DNA from: Pseudomonas saponiphila
GTDB taxonomy: Bacteria > Pseudomonadota > Gammaproteobacteria > Pseudomonadales > Pseudomonadaceae
Length of the DNA stretch: 64,000 nt
Reading direction: 5' to 3'
Assembly (NCBI RefSeq): GCF_900105185.1
Contig: NZ_FNTJ01000001.1
Coordinates: forward strand, 1,537,501 to 1,601,500
Shown: positions 26,264-35,394 of the stretch, in pieces
Numbering within the stretch: the stretch's first letter is position 1
How the letters are laid out: the number at the start of each line of letters is the position of its first letter
Translations under genes and position numbers: made by a program
The notes under the pieces: generated by a model
The model's database searches: none
What the model saw: the letters and a program-made list of their open reading frames with translations, nothing else
Told to the model about the DNA's origin: nothing

Positions 26264-26329
26264 TGGTTCAGGCTCTGGTTCAGGCGAGGTTAAGGAGGTG
26301 TTCAGGGGGAGTTCAGGGCGGGCTGTTTA
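26264..26329 (+). promoter_or_regulatory. PhoP box array upstream of oprH-phoP-phoQ
   Basis: Half-sites GTTCA, GTTCA, GTTAA, GTTCA, GTTCA and GTTTA start at 26266, 26278, 26289, 26300, 26311 and 26325. Four of five spacings are 11-12 bp. The PhoP box is a direct repeat of (T/G)GTTTA every 11 bp. The array lies 47-112 bp before the oprH start, fitting autoactivation by PhoP under low magnesium. Confidence 0.65.
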
Positions 26330-26375
26330 CTCTGGCCCGGTACCCAAAAAGCCAATAGCGCAAAGGAAACTTCCT

Positions 26376-26978
26376 ATGACTTCATTGAAAAAACTGATCC
26401 TCGCCTTTACCGTGCTCGGCGCCAGCGCCGCCGTTCAAGCCGCTGACAGCAACTTCGCCAGCCTGACCTTCGGCCAGACCAGCGACAAGGTTAAAAAGTC
26501 CAGCCAGCTCAACAGCAACCTCGGTCATCCGAATGCCGATGGCGTGATCGGCAAGGACAACACCTGGGGCGTGCGCCTGGGTCAACAGAACGACCAGGGC
26601 CGTTACTACGCCACTTACGATTATGTTTCCGGCTCTCACAACGGCATTAAATTGCGTCAGCAGAACCTGTTGGGCAGTTACGATATGTTCCTGCCGGTGA
26701 CCAGCAGCACCAAGCTCTTTGGTGGCGGCACGGCCGGCCTGACCAAGCTGACCCAGGAGTCTCCGGGCTTCAGCCGCGACAGTGACATCGGCTATGCGGT
26801 CGGTGTGCAGGCCGGTGTCCTGCAGCAGATTTCACAGAACACCTCGGTGGAGCTCGGCTACCGTTACCTGCGCAGCAATGCCGGGACCGAGATGAGCGAA
26901 CGGGGCGGCAGCAAGCAAGGTTCACTGAGCCTGACCAGCAGCGCCCAGACCTATCTGTCGGCCAACTACGCTTTCTGA
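26376..26978 (+). CDS. oprH: Outer membrane protein OprH
   Basis: A 200-aa protein with a signal peptide (1-22, cleavage at VQA-AD) and an eight-strand-barrel composition. It matches OprH in length and motifs, such as WGVRLGQQ, QGRYYATY, KLRQQNLLGSYD and ELGYRYLRSNA. OprH binds LPS and stabilises the outer membrane when divalent cations are scarce. It is the first gene of the oprH-phoP-phoQ operon and follows the PhoP box array. Confidence 0.94.
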   Translation: MTSLKKLILAFTVLGASAAVQAADSNFASLTFGQTSDKVKKSSQLNSNLGHPNADGVIGKDNTWGVRLGQQNDQGRYYATYDYVSGSHNGIKLRQQNLLGSYDMFLPVTSSTKLFGGGTAGLTKLTQESPGFSRDSDIGYAVGVQAGVLQQISQNTSVELGYRYLRSNAGTEMSERGGSKQGSLSLTSSAQTYLSANYAF

Positions 26979-26999
26979 TAAGCAGCCTGGCCTGAGCCG

Positions 27000-27030
27000 C
27001 GCCGGACCGTGCCATGGGCAGGGTCCGGCG
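27000..27030 (+). other. Hairpin between oprH and phoP
   Basis: CGCCGGACC and GGTCCGGCG form a perfect 9-bp stem around a 13-base loop. There is no T run. It probably attenuates read-through or protects the oprH 3' end, which would give more OprH than PhoP. Confidence 0.55.
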
Positions 27031-27097
27031 TTGGTGCATTGATCATCAGGGCGCAGGGGCGCCCCTGGAGATGTCGAATTTTGCCTGGGAGAGCGTT

Positions 27098-27775
27098 ATG
27101 AAGTTGCTGGTCGTCGAAGATGAGGCGCTGTTGCGTCATCACTTGCAAACCCGCCTCACCGACAGCGGTCACGTGGTCGAGTCCGTGGCCAACGCCGAGG
27201 AGGCGTTGTATCAGACCGAGCAGTTCAATCACGACCTGGCGGTGATCGACCTGGGCTTGCCCGGCATGGGCGGGCTGGACCTGATCCGCCAGCTACGCGC
27301 CCGGGGCAAGGCATTTCCGATCCTCATCCTCACGGCTCGCGGCAACTGGCAGGACAAGGTCGAGGGGCTGGCCGCCGGTGCCGACGACTATGTGGTCAAG
27401 CCCTTTCAGTTCGAGGAACTGGATGCGCGGCTCAATGCGTTGCTGCGGCGCTCCAGCGGCTTTACCCAGTCGACCATCGTGGCCGGGCCGCTGCTGCTGG
27501 ACCTGAACCGCAAACAGGCGTCCCTGGATGAGCAGCCCCTGGCGCTGACCGCCTATGAATACCGGATCCTCGAATACCTGATGCGCCATCACCAGCAGGT
27601 GGTGGCCAAGGACCGTTTGATGGAGCAACTGTACCCGGACGATGACGAGCGCGATCCGAACGTCATCGAGGTGCTGGTGGGGCGCCTGCGGCGCAAGCTT
27701 GAAGCGCCTTCGGGCTTCAAGCCCATCGATACGGTGCGTGGTCTGGGCTATCTGTTCAACGAGCGCTGCCGATGA
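27098..27775 (+). CDS. phoP: Response regulator PhoP
   Basis: A 225-aa OmpR-family regulator. Receiver: MKLLVVEDEALLR, D51 phospho-acceptor in VIDLGLPGMGG, K in VVKPF. A winged helix follows (about 125-222, VRGLGYLFNERCR). It controls the response to low magnesium and cationic peptides. The ATG at 27098 has GGGAGAG before it. It overlaps phoQ by 4 bp. Confidence 0.95.
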   Translation: MKLLVVEDEALLRHHLQTRLTDSGHVVESVANAEEALYQTEQFNHDLAVIDLGLPGMGGLDLIRQLRARGKAFPILILTARGNWQDKVEGLAAGADDYVVKPFQFEELDARLNALLRRSSGFTQSTIVAGPLLLDLNRKQASLDEQPLALTAYEYRILEYLMRHHQQVVAKDRLMEQLYPDDDERDPNVIEVLVGRLRRKLEAPSGFKPIDTVRGLGYLFNERCR

Positions 27776-29118
27776 TTCGATCGCTGCGCCTGCGGCTCAT
27801 GCTGGCCGCTACCACCCTGGCGGTGCTGTTCATGCTGGGGTTGCTGCCAGCCATGCAGGGCGCGTTCAGCCTGGCGCTGCAGGACTCCATCGAGCAGCGC
27901 CTGGCCTCCGACGTCACCACCCTGATTTCGGCAGCGCGGATCGAAAACAATCGCCTGCTGATGCCCGAGCAGTTGCCCGACGAGCGCTTCAATCTCGCCG
28001 ACAGCCGCCTGCTGGGCTACATCTACGATCGCGAGGGGCATCTGGTCTGGCGCTCCCGGGCCACCCAGGAAGAGAACATCAACTACCGTCCGCGGTACGA
28101 CGGGCGTGGCAACGAGTTCGCCAGGATCCGCGAAGCCAATGGCCAGGAGTTCTTCGTCTACGACGTCGAGATCAAGCTGCTGGGGGGCAAGAATGCGGCC
28201 TTCAGTATCGTGGCGCTGCAGCCGGTGCGCGAGTACCAGCAGACCCTCGAAGGCGTTCGGGAGAACCTCTACCTGGGATTTGGCGCGGCATTGCTGGTGC
28301 TTCTGGCGCTGCTCTGGATGGGCCTGACCTGGGGCTTGCAGGCCCTGCGACGCTTGAGTCAGGAGCTGGACCAGATCGAAAGCGGCACCCGCCAGAGCCT
28401 GAGCGAGGAGCACCCACGGGAGCTGTTGCGGCTGACCGGCTCCTTGAACCGCCTGCTGCAAAGCGAGCGCGAGCAGCGCAGCCGCTATCGAGACTCCCTG
28501 GATGATCTGGCCCACAGCCTGAAAACCCCGCTGACGGTGTTGCAAGGGGTGAGCGAGGACATGGCACAGCGGCCTCAGGATCGGGAGCAGGCCTGGGTCC
28601 TGCAAGCGCAGATCGAACGCATGAGCCAGCAGATCAGCTATCAGTTGCAACGTGCCAGCCTGCGCAAGAGCGGTCTGGTGCGCCATCAGGTGCGTCTGCG
28701 GCCAGTGTTGCAAAGCCTGTGCGACACCCTGGACAAGGTCTATCGCGACAAGCAGGTGCGGGTGTCATTCGATTTGCCCGAGCACTGCTATGTGCCGATC
28801 GAACAGGGCGCCTTGCTGGAGTTGCTTGGCAATCTGCTGGAGAACGCCTACCGCCTGTGCCTGGGCTCGGTGCGCATCAGCGTGCGCGAAACCCTCGACG
28901 GCGCTGAGTTGTGCGTGGAGGACGACGGCCCCGGCGTGCCGCCGGATCAGCGGGCGCGGATTCTCCAGCGCGGTGAGCGCCTGGATCGCCAGCACCCGGG
29001 ACAGGGCATTGGCCTGGCGGTGGTCAAGGACATCATCGAGAGTTACGGCGCGCAGTTGACCCTGGGAGACTCGGCCCTGGGCGGTGCGGCATTTCGCATT
29101 CACTTCCCGGCCCTCTAG
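27772..29118 (+). CDS. phoQ: Sensor histidine kinase PhoQ
   Basis: A 448-aa inner-membrane kinase/phosphatase. Two membrane segments (about 9-29 and 166-189) flank a periplasmic sensor region. H248 lies in LAHSLKTPLTVLQ, the HSLKTP box typical of PhoQ, and HATPase_c motifs are DDGPGVPP and GQGIGLAVV. It senses divalent cations and cationic peptides and sets PhoP phosphorylation. The ATG overlaps the phoP stop. Confidence 0.95.
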   Translation: MIRSLRLRLMLAATTLAVLFMLGLLPAMQGAFSLALQDSIEQRLASDVTTLISAARIENNRLLMPEQLPDERFNLADSRLLGYIYDREGHLVWRSRATQEENINYRPRYDGRGNEFARIREANGQEFFVYDVEIKLLGGKNAAFSIVALQPVREYQQTLEGVRENLYLGFGAALLVLLALLWMGLTWGLQALRRLSQELDQIESGTRQSLSEEHPRELLRLTGSLNRLLQSEREQRSRYRDSLDDLAHSLKTPLTVLQGVSEDMAQRPQDREQAWVLQAQIERMSQQISYQLQRASLRKSGLVRHQVRLRPVLQSLCDTLDKVYRDKQVRVSFDLPEHCYVPIEQGALLELLGNLLENAYRLCLGSVRISVRETLDGAELCVEDDGPGVPPDQRARILQRGERLDRQHPGQGIGLAVVKDIIESYGAQLTLGDSALGGAAFRIHFPAL

Positions 29119-29132
29119 CGCGACGCCCTGTG

Positions 29133-30131
29133 CTAGCGCTCCCGGGCTCGATAGGCGCCCGGGGTCAGGCCGGTCCATTTCTTGAACGCCCGATGAAACG
29201 CCGAAGGTTCGGAAAAGCCCAGGTGCTCGGCGATCTGTTGCAACGACAGGTCGGCGCGACCCAGGTGGAAGATGGCAATGTCGCGCCGCAGTTCATCCTT
29301 CAACCCCTGAAAGCTCGAGCCTTCCTCGCGCAAGTGCCGGCGCAGGGTCTGCGGGCTGACGTGCAGGTGCTGCGCGACGCTTTCCAGGTCGGGCCAGCGC
29401 TCGCGGTCGTGGCTGAGCAAACGGCGTAACTGGCTGCTAAGGCTGTCGCCTTCGTCCGGCCGCGACAGCAGGTCGGCGGGGGAGCGTTCGAGGAAGTGCT
29501 TGAGGGTGCGTTCATCCTGCAGCAGCGGCATGCCCAGGTAGCGGCTGTGGAACAGCAGGCTGCTGCGTTGCTGGGCGAACACCAGGAGGCAGGGGAAGAG
29601 CAGATCGTATTCTGCGGCGTGTTCGGGTTTCGGATAGCTGAAACCGGCCTGCTCCAGGCGAATGCGCTGGCCGATCAACCAGCTGCCCAGGCGGTGCCAG
29701 ATCACCAGCAGGCTTTCGCTGAGAAAGTGCTCGGGGTCCCACAGTTCAGAATCATCCAGGCTCAGTCGAGCCATTTCTCCTTCACGCGTCAGACTCAGGC
29801 GCGGAGCTTCCGGAAACAAGCTATAAAACAATAAGCCGCGCTGCAGTGCTTTTTCCAAGGTTCGGCAGTGGATCAGGGCGTGGCACATCATGGCGAACGT
29901 CCCGCGTTTGCTGGGGCCATGGGCGAAGCCGAGGTATTCGTCATCCAGTTCCAGCCACAGTTGCTGCAGCAGGCTGGTGAACTGCTCGGGAGCGATGCGT
30001 GCCTTGGGCTGGTTCAACAGTTCCGGGCTGATGCCCAGTCGCTGCAGGAGCGGCTCGCAATCGTGACCGCGACGGCGCGCCCCGCCCAAGGCGGCGCGGG
30101 CAAAGTGGCTGGCGATGGTGCGTTCACGCAT
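29133..30131 (-). CDS. AraC-family transcriptional regulator (OruR/ArgR-like architecture)
   Basis: A 332-aa regulator with a large N-terminal ligand-type domain (about 15-205, arabinose-binding-like PF12625 type) and a C-terminal double helix-turn-helix (about 230-328) ending FHRAFKKWTGLTPGAYR. It is divergent from dctA; the 333-bp interval holds two identical palindromes that could be its operators. Ligand and targets are unknown. It is convergent with phoQ, 14 bp apart. Confidence 0.88.
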   Translation of the reverse strand: MRERTIASHFARAALGGARRRGHDCEPLLQRLGISPELLNQPKARIAPEQFTSLLQQLWLELDDEYLGFAHGPSKRGTFAMMCHALIHCRTLEKALQRGLLFYSLFPEAPRLSLTREGEMARLSLDDSELWDPEHFLSESLLVIWHRLGSWLIGQRIRLEQAGFSYPKPEHAAEYDLLFPCLLVFAQQRSSLLFHSRYLGMPLLQDERTLKHFLERSPADLLSRPDEGDSLSSQLRRLLSHDRERWPDLESVAQHLHVSPQTLRRHLREEGSSFQGLKDELRRDIAIFHLGRADLSLQQIAEHLGFSEPSAFHRAFKKWTGLTPGAYRARER

Positions 30132-30188
30132 GAGGCTGGTCCGTCCATTGAGAGGCGGATGTTAGCCAGCCCCCCTATGAGGGAACAA

Positions 30189-30243
30189 GGCGGATATCCG
30201 CCAAATTGTAGGACGAGACTTGGTGAATGGGCGGATATCCGCC
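30189..30243. promoter_or_regulatory. Twin 14-bp palindromes between the AraC regulator and dctA
   Basis: GGCGGATATCCGCC occurs at 30189-30202 and again at 30230-30243, identical and 41 bp apart (about four helical turns). They lie upstream of both divergent genes, 100-150 bp before the dctA transcription start. They fit either enhancer sites of DctD or operators of the AraC regulator. Confidence 0.65.
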
Positions 30244-30321
30244 AGCTTCGCCGGGCGCAAGCAATGCAAGGATCGGCCCGCCCCCCTGATGTCTAAAGGC
30301 CTGCAGGGCTTTTGGGCAAGG

Positions 30322-30337
30322 TGGCACGGGCTTTGCG
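30322..30337 (+). promoter_or_regulatory. Sigma-54 promoter of dctA
   Basis: TGGCAC-GGGCT-TTGCG matches the sigma-54 consensus with the exact spacing, about 130 bp before the start codon. RpoN-dependent, DctB/DctD-activated expression of dctA is known in Pseudomonas. Confidence 0.88.
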
Positions 30338-30464
30338 ATAGAGCCGCAAGACCTGCCAGCACGCAGTTCGACACAACAAATCCCTCCAGTGCAGGAGGGT
30401 TCGCACTTTAGGCACCGCATGCATCGATGGAAGCTGTATGCCGGGGCTCTTGAGGAACTTTGCA

Positions 30465-31796
30465 ATGACGACTCGTCAGCCACTGTACAAATCCCTGTAT
30501 TTCCAGGTGATCGTTGCCATCGCCATCGGCATCCTGCTCGGTCACTTCTACCCTCAGACCGGCGTGGCCCTCAAGCCCCTGGGTGACGGTTTCATCAAAC
30601 TGATCAAGATGGTCATCGCCCCCATCATTTTCTGCACCGTGGTGAGCGGTATCGCCGGCATGCAGAACATGAAATCGGTCGGCAAGACCGGCGGCTATGC
30701 GCTGCTGTACTTCGAAATCGTCTCCACCATCGCCCTGCTGATCGGCCTGATCGTGGTCAACGTGGTGCAGCCGGGTGCCGGCATGCATATCGACGCCTCG
30801 ACCCTGGATGCTTCGAAAGTCGCGGCCTATGTGACCGCGGGCAATGACCAGAGCATCGTCGGCTTCATCCTCAACGTGATTCCGACCACCATCGTCGGTG
30901 CCTTCGCCAACGGCGACATCCTGCAAGTACTGATGTTCTCGGTGATCTTCGGTTTCGCCCTGCATCGCCTGGGTGCCTATGGCAAGCCGGTGCTGGACTT
31001 CATCGACCGTTTCGCCCACGTGATGTTCAACATCATCAACATGATCATGAAGCTGGCGCCCCTGGGCGCGCTGGGTGCCATGGCGTTCACCATCGGCGCC
31101 TACGGCGTCGGCTCCCTGGTGCAACTGGGCCAGTTGATGATCTGCTTCTACATCACCTGCGTGGTGTTCGTGCTGGTGGTCCTGGGGGCCATCTGCCGTG
31201 CCCACGGCTTCAGTGTGGTCAAGCTGATCCGCTACATCCGTGAAGAGTTGCTGATCGTGCTGGGCACCTCCTCCTCGGAGTCGGCCCTGCCGCGCATGCT
31301 GATCAAGATGGAGCGCCTGGGTGCCAAGAAGTCGGTGGTCGGCCTGGTGATTCCAACCGGTTACTCGTTCAACCTCGACGGTACCTCGATCTACCTGACC
31401 ATGGCCGCGGTGTTCATCGCCCAGGCCACTGATACCCACATGGACATCACCCACCAGATCACCCTGCTGCTGGTGCTGCTGCTGTCCTCCAAAGGCGCCG
31501 CGGGCGTGACCGGCAGCGGCTTCATCGTGCTGGCGGCCACCCTGTCGGCCGTGGGTCACCTGCCGGTGGCCGGCCTGGCACTGATCCTGGGTATCGACCG
31601 CTTCATGTCCGAGGCTCGCGCCCTGACCAACCTGGTGGGCAACGCTGTGGCCACCCTGGTGGTCGCCAAGTGGGTCAAGGAGCTGGACGAGGACAAGCTG
31701 CAAGTCGAACTGGCTTCCGGTGGTCGCGCCATCAGCGACACCCGCGAAACCGATGATCTGGGTGTGGCCGAAGGTCCGGCACCGACCATCAAGTAA
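30465..31796 (+). CDS. dctA: C4-dicarboxylate transporter DctA
   Basis: A 443-aa sodium/proton-dicarboxylate symporter of the glutamate transporter fold, importing succinate, fumarate and malate. Family motifs include [13 protein letters not shown] (serine-rich hairpin) and [11 protein letters not shown] (substrate binding). It has multiple membrane segments and a polar C-terminal tail. I chose the ATG at 30465 ([14 protein letters not shown]), with GAGG upstream; the frame extends nine codons further. A terminator follows. Confidence 0.95.
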   Translation: MTTRQPLYKSLYFQVIVAIAIGILLGHFYPQTGVALKPLGDGFIKLIKMVIAPIIFCTVVSGIAGMQNMKSVGKTGGYALLYFEIVSTIALLIGLIVVNVVQPGAGMHIDASTLDASKVAAYVTAGNDQSIVGFILNVIPTTIVGAFANGDILQVLMFSVIFGFALHRLGAYGKPVLDFIDRFAHVMFNIINMIMKLAPLGALGAMAFTIGAYGVGSLVQLGQLMICFYITCVVFVLVVLGAICRAHGFSVVKLIRYIREELLIVLGTSSSESALPRMLIKMERLGAKKSVVGLVIPTGYSFNLDGTSIYLTMAAVFIAQATDTHMDITHQITLLLVLLLSSKGAAGVTGSGFIVLAATLSAVGHLPVAGLALILGIDRFMSEARALTNLVGNAVATLVVAKWVKELDEDKLQVELASGGRAISDTRETDDLGVAEGPAPTIK

Positions 31797-31812
31797 GCCT
31801 GGCTGAACATAA

Positions 31813-31836
31813 GAAACCCGCTGCGGCGGGTTTTTT
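31813..31836 (+). terminator. dctA intrinsic terminator
   Basis: AAACCCGC-TGCG-GCGGGTTTTTT: a perfect stem with a T run, 17 bases after the dctA stop. Confidence 0.94.
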
Positions 31837-31943
31837 ATTGCCTGGGGCATGAGCGCAACGGTCAGTCCGGCTGAGCATTGTGGTAATTGCTGCACTGCTT
31901 GCGGCTGCCTACTCTCTGGCGGTCGATCAAGAGGAGAGGGCAC

Positions 31944-33125
31944 ATGCAAGGGCCGTTGGCGTCACTCAAGGTACTGGATTTCTCCACCCTGCTGCCTGGG
32001 CCGTTCGCCTCGCTGCTGCTGGCGGACATGGGCGCCGAGGTGCTGCGCATCGAGTCGCCGACCCGCATGGACCTGCTGCGGGTGCTGCCGCCCCACGATC
32101 AGGGGGTGTCCGCCAGCCACGCCTATCTCAATCGCAACAAGCGCAGCCTGGCCCTGGACCTCAAGCGGCCCGAAGCTCTGGAGGTGGTGCGGCAACTGCT
32201 GCAGGAGCATGACATTCTCCTCGAGCAGTTTCGCCCGGGGGTGATGGAGCGCCTGGGGTTGGGCTACGAAGCCTTGAAGGCGATCAATCCGCGGCTGATT
32301 TATGTGTCCATTACCGGCTATGGCCAGACCGGGCCCTACAAGGACCGCGCCGGGCACGACATCAATTACCTGGCCCTGGCCGGGTTGGCCAGCCAGACCG
32401 GGCGTCGGGATCAGGGGCCCTTGCCTCTGGGCATTCAGGCGGCGGACATCGCCGGTGGCTCGCTGCACGGGGTGATTGGCCTCTTGGCGGCGGTTGTCGC
32501 CCGTCAGCACAGTGGCCAGGGGCAGCACCTGGATATCAGCATGACCGACTGTGTGTTCAGCCTGAACGCCATGGCCGGCGCCGGTTATCTGGCCTGCGGG
32601 GTCGAACCGGGGATGGAGCAGCAGGCACTCAACGGTGGCAGTTTCTATGACTACTACCGCAGCCGGGATGGTCGCTGGCTGTCAGTGGGCAGCCTGGAGC
32701 CGGTGTTCATGCAGCAGTTGTGTCAGGCCCTGGGACGGCCGGAGCTGGCGGCCCGGGGCTTGTCGCCTGTACCGGAGCAGCAACAGGCCCTCAAGCAGGC
32801 CTTGCAGACCGAGTTCGAAAAACACGACTTCGCCGAGCTCTGCCAGCTGTTCGCCGGGCTCGACGCCTGTGTCGAGCCGGTCCTGAGCCTGGCCGAGGCG
32901 GTGCAGCATCCGCAGTTGCAGGCCCGGCAACTGGTCAGCCGGGTGCCCCGTGAGGACGGCAGCCTCCAGGCGCAGATCGCCTGTCCGCTGAAGTTCTCCG
33001 AAGGCTTGCCCGAGCCGCGGCATATCGGCGCCGGCCTGGGCGCCCATTCCGTTGAGGTACTGACGGAGCTGGGCTACAGCGCCGAGCGTATCGAGGCGCT
33101 TCGAGGCCAGGGGATCATCGGCTAG
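31944..33125 (+). CDS. CaiB/BaiF (family III) CoA-transferase family, AMACR-like
   Basis: A 393-aa protein. It carries the family fold and the RAGHDINYLALAGL segment (residues 135-148) containing the active-site Asp. That exact segment is characteristic of alpha-methylacyl-CoA racemases, so racemisation of 2-methyl-branched acyl-CoA is a reasonable guess, with CoA transfer as the alternative. The ATG at 31944 has a strong GAGGAGAGGG site close upstream. It stands alone between dctA and sprT. Confidence 0.8.
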   Translation: MQGPLASLKVLDFSTLLPGPFASLLLADMGAEVLRIESPTRMDLLRVLPPHDQGVSASHAYLNRNKRSLALDLKRPEALEVVRQLLQEHDILLEQFRPGVMERLGLGYEALKAINPRLIYVSITGYGQTGPYKDRAGHDINYLALAGLASQTGRRDQGPLPLGIQAADIAGGSLHGVIGLLAAVVARQHSGQGQHLDISMTDCVFSLNAMAGAGYLACGVEPGMEQQALNGGSFYDYYRSRDGRWLSVGSLEPVFMQQLCQALGRPELAARGLSPVPEQQQALKQALQTEFEKHDFAELCQLFAGLDACVEPVLSLAEAVQHPQLQARQLVSRVPREDGSLQAQIACPLKFSEGLPEPRHIGAGLGAHSVEVLTELGYSAERIEALRGQGIIG

Positions 33126-33148
33126 GAACCGGCCTGCCGGCGAAGCGC
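33124..33148 (+). repeat. REP-like element
   Basis: AGGAACCGGCCTGCCGGCGAAGCG has the REP pattern (imperfect palindrome CCGGC-CTG-GCCGG followed by GAAGCG). It lies at the stop of the CoA-transferase gene and is convergent with sprT. Confidence 0.6.
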
Positions 33149-33159
33149 TTTGGCTTCTG

Positions 33160-33654
33160 TCACTCGACCCGGGTTTCCCCGCTGTAGACCAGGGTGTGCC
33201 GGCAGCGCCGACACAGGTAGCGCCGACCTTGTGCCACCAGCTTGTGGCGCTGGGCGGAAAACGGGAAATCGCTCTCGGCGCAGGGACAGCGGTAGATGTA
33301 GCGGGTCACGCTGCGGCGTTTGACCGCATAGGTGTGGCAACGATTGGGCGGCAGTTCATAGACCCCGCGCATGATCAGTTGCCATTCCTCGCCATGGGGC
33401 TGGATGCGTTCGCCAAACAGTTGGTGAGCGATCAGGTGGGCCACCTCATGGGCCACCGTCTGCTTGAGGAAGTCTTCGGTGTTTTCCCGGTACAGCTGGG
33501 GATTGAAGCGCAGCAGGTTTTCATGCAAGTGAGCGACCCCGGCTTTCTGGCCGCGCAACTTGAGGCTGACAACCGGGCGTTTGAAAGGACGTTTGAAAAA
33601 GGACTCAGCGAGTAGGAAACAGTCTTCGACGCGGGTATTGAGTTGCTCGGGCAT
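33160..33654 (-). CDS. SprT family zinc metalloprotease
   Basis: A 164-aa protein with the zinc protease motif HEVAH (H69, E70, H73) and a C-terminal zinc ribbon (C123, C125, C148, C151). It belongs to the SprT/SPRTN domain family; the bacterial role is not established. The start is the ATG at 33654. It is convergent with the CoA-transferase gene. Confidence 0.9.
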   Translation of the reverse strand: MPEQLNTRVEDCFLLAESFFKRPFKRPVVSLKLRGQKAGVAHLHENLLRFNPQLYRENTEDFLKQTVAHEVAHLIAHQLFGERIQPHGEEWQLIMRGVYELPPNRCHTYAVKRRSVTRYIYRCPCAESDFPFSAQRHKLVAQGRRYLCRRCRHTLVYSGETRVE

Positions 33655-33750
33655 GCTTAACGGCTCTCCAGAGTGGCTGAGTATGCCGCAAGGACCGGCG
33701 AATCCGAATCGTTCAGGCGCCGAATGGTCGCAGGATCGGGCCCATATAAG

Positions 33751-33772
33751 AAGGCCGCCTTGCGGCGGCCTG
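33751..33772 (-). terminator. Hairpin downstream of the Yip1-family gene
   Basis: AGGCCGCC-TTG-CGGCGGCCT, a GC-rich perfect stem 35 bases beyond the Yip1-family stop. The T tract on the minus strand is weak (TTCTTATAT). Confidence 0.6.
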
Positions 33773-33806
33773 TGTTGGCAGATGGAGGATTATTATTGGT
33801 GCGGCG

Positions 33807-34409
33807 TCAGTTGGTGTACACGGGGCCGACGCCCAGGCCCCAGACAATCACGGTGAAGGCCATGATCGCGACCAGCACCACCAGTCCCACCGCCAGGACC
33901 GAGCTGGAAAACAGGAAGCCTTCGTCAGACGGGATGTTCATGAAGGTCGGCAGGCCGACGTAGAGCAGGTACACGGTGTAGCAGATTGCCGCGGTGCCGA
34001 TGATCATCCCCAGCCACATGTGTGGATACAGGGCCGCCAGGCCGCCGACGAACAGCGGGGTTGCGGTGTAGGTGGCAAAGGCCACGCAGCGCGCCAGACT
34101 CGGGCTGGCATCATAGGTCCGGGCCATCCAGTGAATGAACGCGCCCATGACCGCCACGCCGCAGAGCATGGCCAGGTACGACATGATGGTCATCCACAGG
34201 GCGCTTTCCATGGTCAGCATCACCGGCGCGCGGTTGCCGATGACCCAGCCGACCTGGGTGGTGCCGATAAAGGCCGAGACAGCGGGGATCGCCGCCAGAA
34301 TCAGCGTGTGAGTGAGGTACATGTGGCTGATGCTTTCCTCGGCATCACCACGAATTTCTCGCCATTCCTGATCGGGGTGGGTGAAGAGTCCTACGACATG
34401 ATGAATCAT
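33807..34409 (-). CDS. Yip1 family integral membrane protein
   Basis: A 200-aa protein with about five membrane segments (near 36-58, 68-92, 108-130, 132-152, 170-192) after an N-terminal cytoplasmic stretch beginning HHVVGLFTHPDQEWREI. That N-terminal sequence is typical of bacterial Yip1-domain (formerly DUF1282) proteins. Function is unknown. An AAGGAG lies nine bases before the ATG. An IS21-family element sits 142 bp upstream and may have displaced part of its promoter. Confidence 0.85.
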   Translation of the reverse strand: MIHHVVGLFTHPDQEWREIRGDAEESISHMYLTHTLILAAIPAVSAFIGTTQVGWVIGNRAPVMLTMESALWMTIMSYLAMLCGVAVMGAFIHWMARTYDASPSLARCVAFATYTATPLFVGGLAALYPHMWLGMIIGTAAICYTVYLLYVGLPTFMNIPSDEGFLFSSSVLAVGLVVLVAIMAFTVIVWGLGVGPVYTN

Positions 34410-34476
34410 GGTCAGTCACTCCTTAAATGTTGCCATCGCCCCCCAACGGAGCGCTTACAGCCAAGTGGCATAGTCA

Positions 34477-34490
34477 GTATAGGTCTATAC
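34477..34490. promoter_or_regulatory. Palindrome upstream of the Yip1-family gene
   Basis: GTATAG-GT-CTATAC, a perfect inverted repeat 68-81 bp before the Yip1-family start codon. It could be an operator or overlap a -10 element (TATACT on the minus strand). Confidence 0.35.
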
Positions 34491-34546
34491 GGGCGTGCGA
34501 CCTTATGTCGCAGTATAGGAAGGAGTTTTCCTCGGATGTGCGCCGT

Positions 34547-34551
34547 TTTAG
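34547..34551. repeat. Target site duplication of the IS element, left copy
   Basis: TTTAG directly before the left inverted repeat, repeated as TTTAG at 37193-37197 directly after the right inverted repeat. A 5-bp duplication is within the range of IS21-family insertions. Confidence 0.85.
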
Positions 34552-34644
34552 TGCGGATTTCGGTGAACGTGACCGAGCGTTTCGCTAATACGTGACCGGT
34601 GCTTCCACCCCGGTTGCGCGGGTTCTGGATTGTAATCGCATCGG

Positions 34645-35394
34645 TCACGATGCGGCTTGTTCCTCGGCTTTTTTTCGGCGCAGCGACTCGCCTTTCATCG
34701 TCAGTCGGTAGGCGTTGTGCACCAGGCGGTCGAGGATGGCATCGGCCAGGGTCGGGTCGTTGATCCAGCCGTGCCAGTGCTCGATGGGCAGTTGGCTCGT
34801 CAGGATGGTGGAGCGGCTGCCAGCGCGGTCGTCGATCACCTCCAGCAGGTCATGCCGGGCTCCTTCCTCCAGCGGGGCTAGCGCCCAGTCGTCCAGCACC
34901 AGGACGTCGACCTTTGCCAGCTGTTGCAGGGTACGGCCGAAGCTGCCGTCGCCATGAGCGATGCGCAGTTGTTCCAGCAGGCGCGGGGTGCGCAGGTACA
35001 GGGTGCTATAGCCCTGGCGGCAGGCCTGGTTGCCCAGGGCGCAGGCCAGCCAGGTTTTGCCGGCACCGGTCGGGCCGGTCAGCAGCAGGTTGTGCTGCTG
35101 GCGGATCCAGTCGCCACTGGCCAGGGTGGCGATCAGACGCTCGTCCAGGGCGCGTCCGGTGCGGCGGTCGAGATCTTCCAGGCAGGCGTTGGCGTACTTG
35201 AGCTTGGCCTTCTTGCGCAGCCGTACCAGGCGCTGGTTGTCACGCCAGGCCAGTTCGCGGTCGAGCAGTAGGCCGAGGCGTTCATCGAAGCTCAGGCTGT
35301 GGCTGGCCGGCAGCGTCCATTGCTCTTCCAGGGCGCGGGCCATGCCGTCCAGGCGTAGCTGGTGCAGTTGATTCAGGGTGTGTTGCGGCATCAT
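34645..35394 (-). CDS. istB: IS21-family helper ATPase IstB
   Basis: A 249-aa AAA+ ATPase that assists the IstA transposase in target selection. Walker A is GPTGAGKTW (107-115) and Walker B is VLVLDDW (about 158-164). The start at 35394 has AGGAG eight bases upstream. It overlaps the istA frame by 113 bases. Confidence 0.94.
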   Translation of the reverse strand: MMPQHTLNQLHQLRLDGMARALEEQWTLPASHSLSFDERLGLLLDRELAWRDNQRLVRLRKKAKLKYANACLEDLDRRTGRALDERLIATLASGDWIRQQHNLLLTGPTGAGKTWLACALGNQACRQGYSTLYLRTPRLLEQLRIAHGDGSFGRTLQQLAKVDVLVLDDWALAPLEEGARHDLLEVIDDRAGSRSTILTSQLPIEHWHGWINDPTLADAILDRLVHNAYRLTMKGESLRRKKAEEQAAS

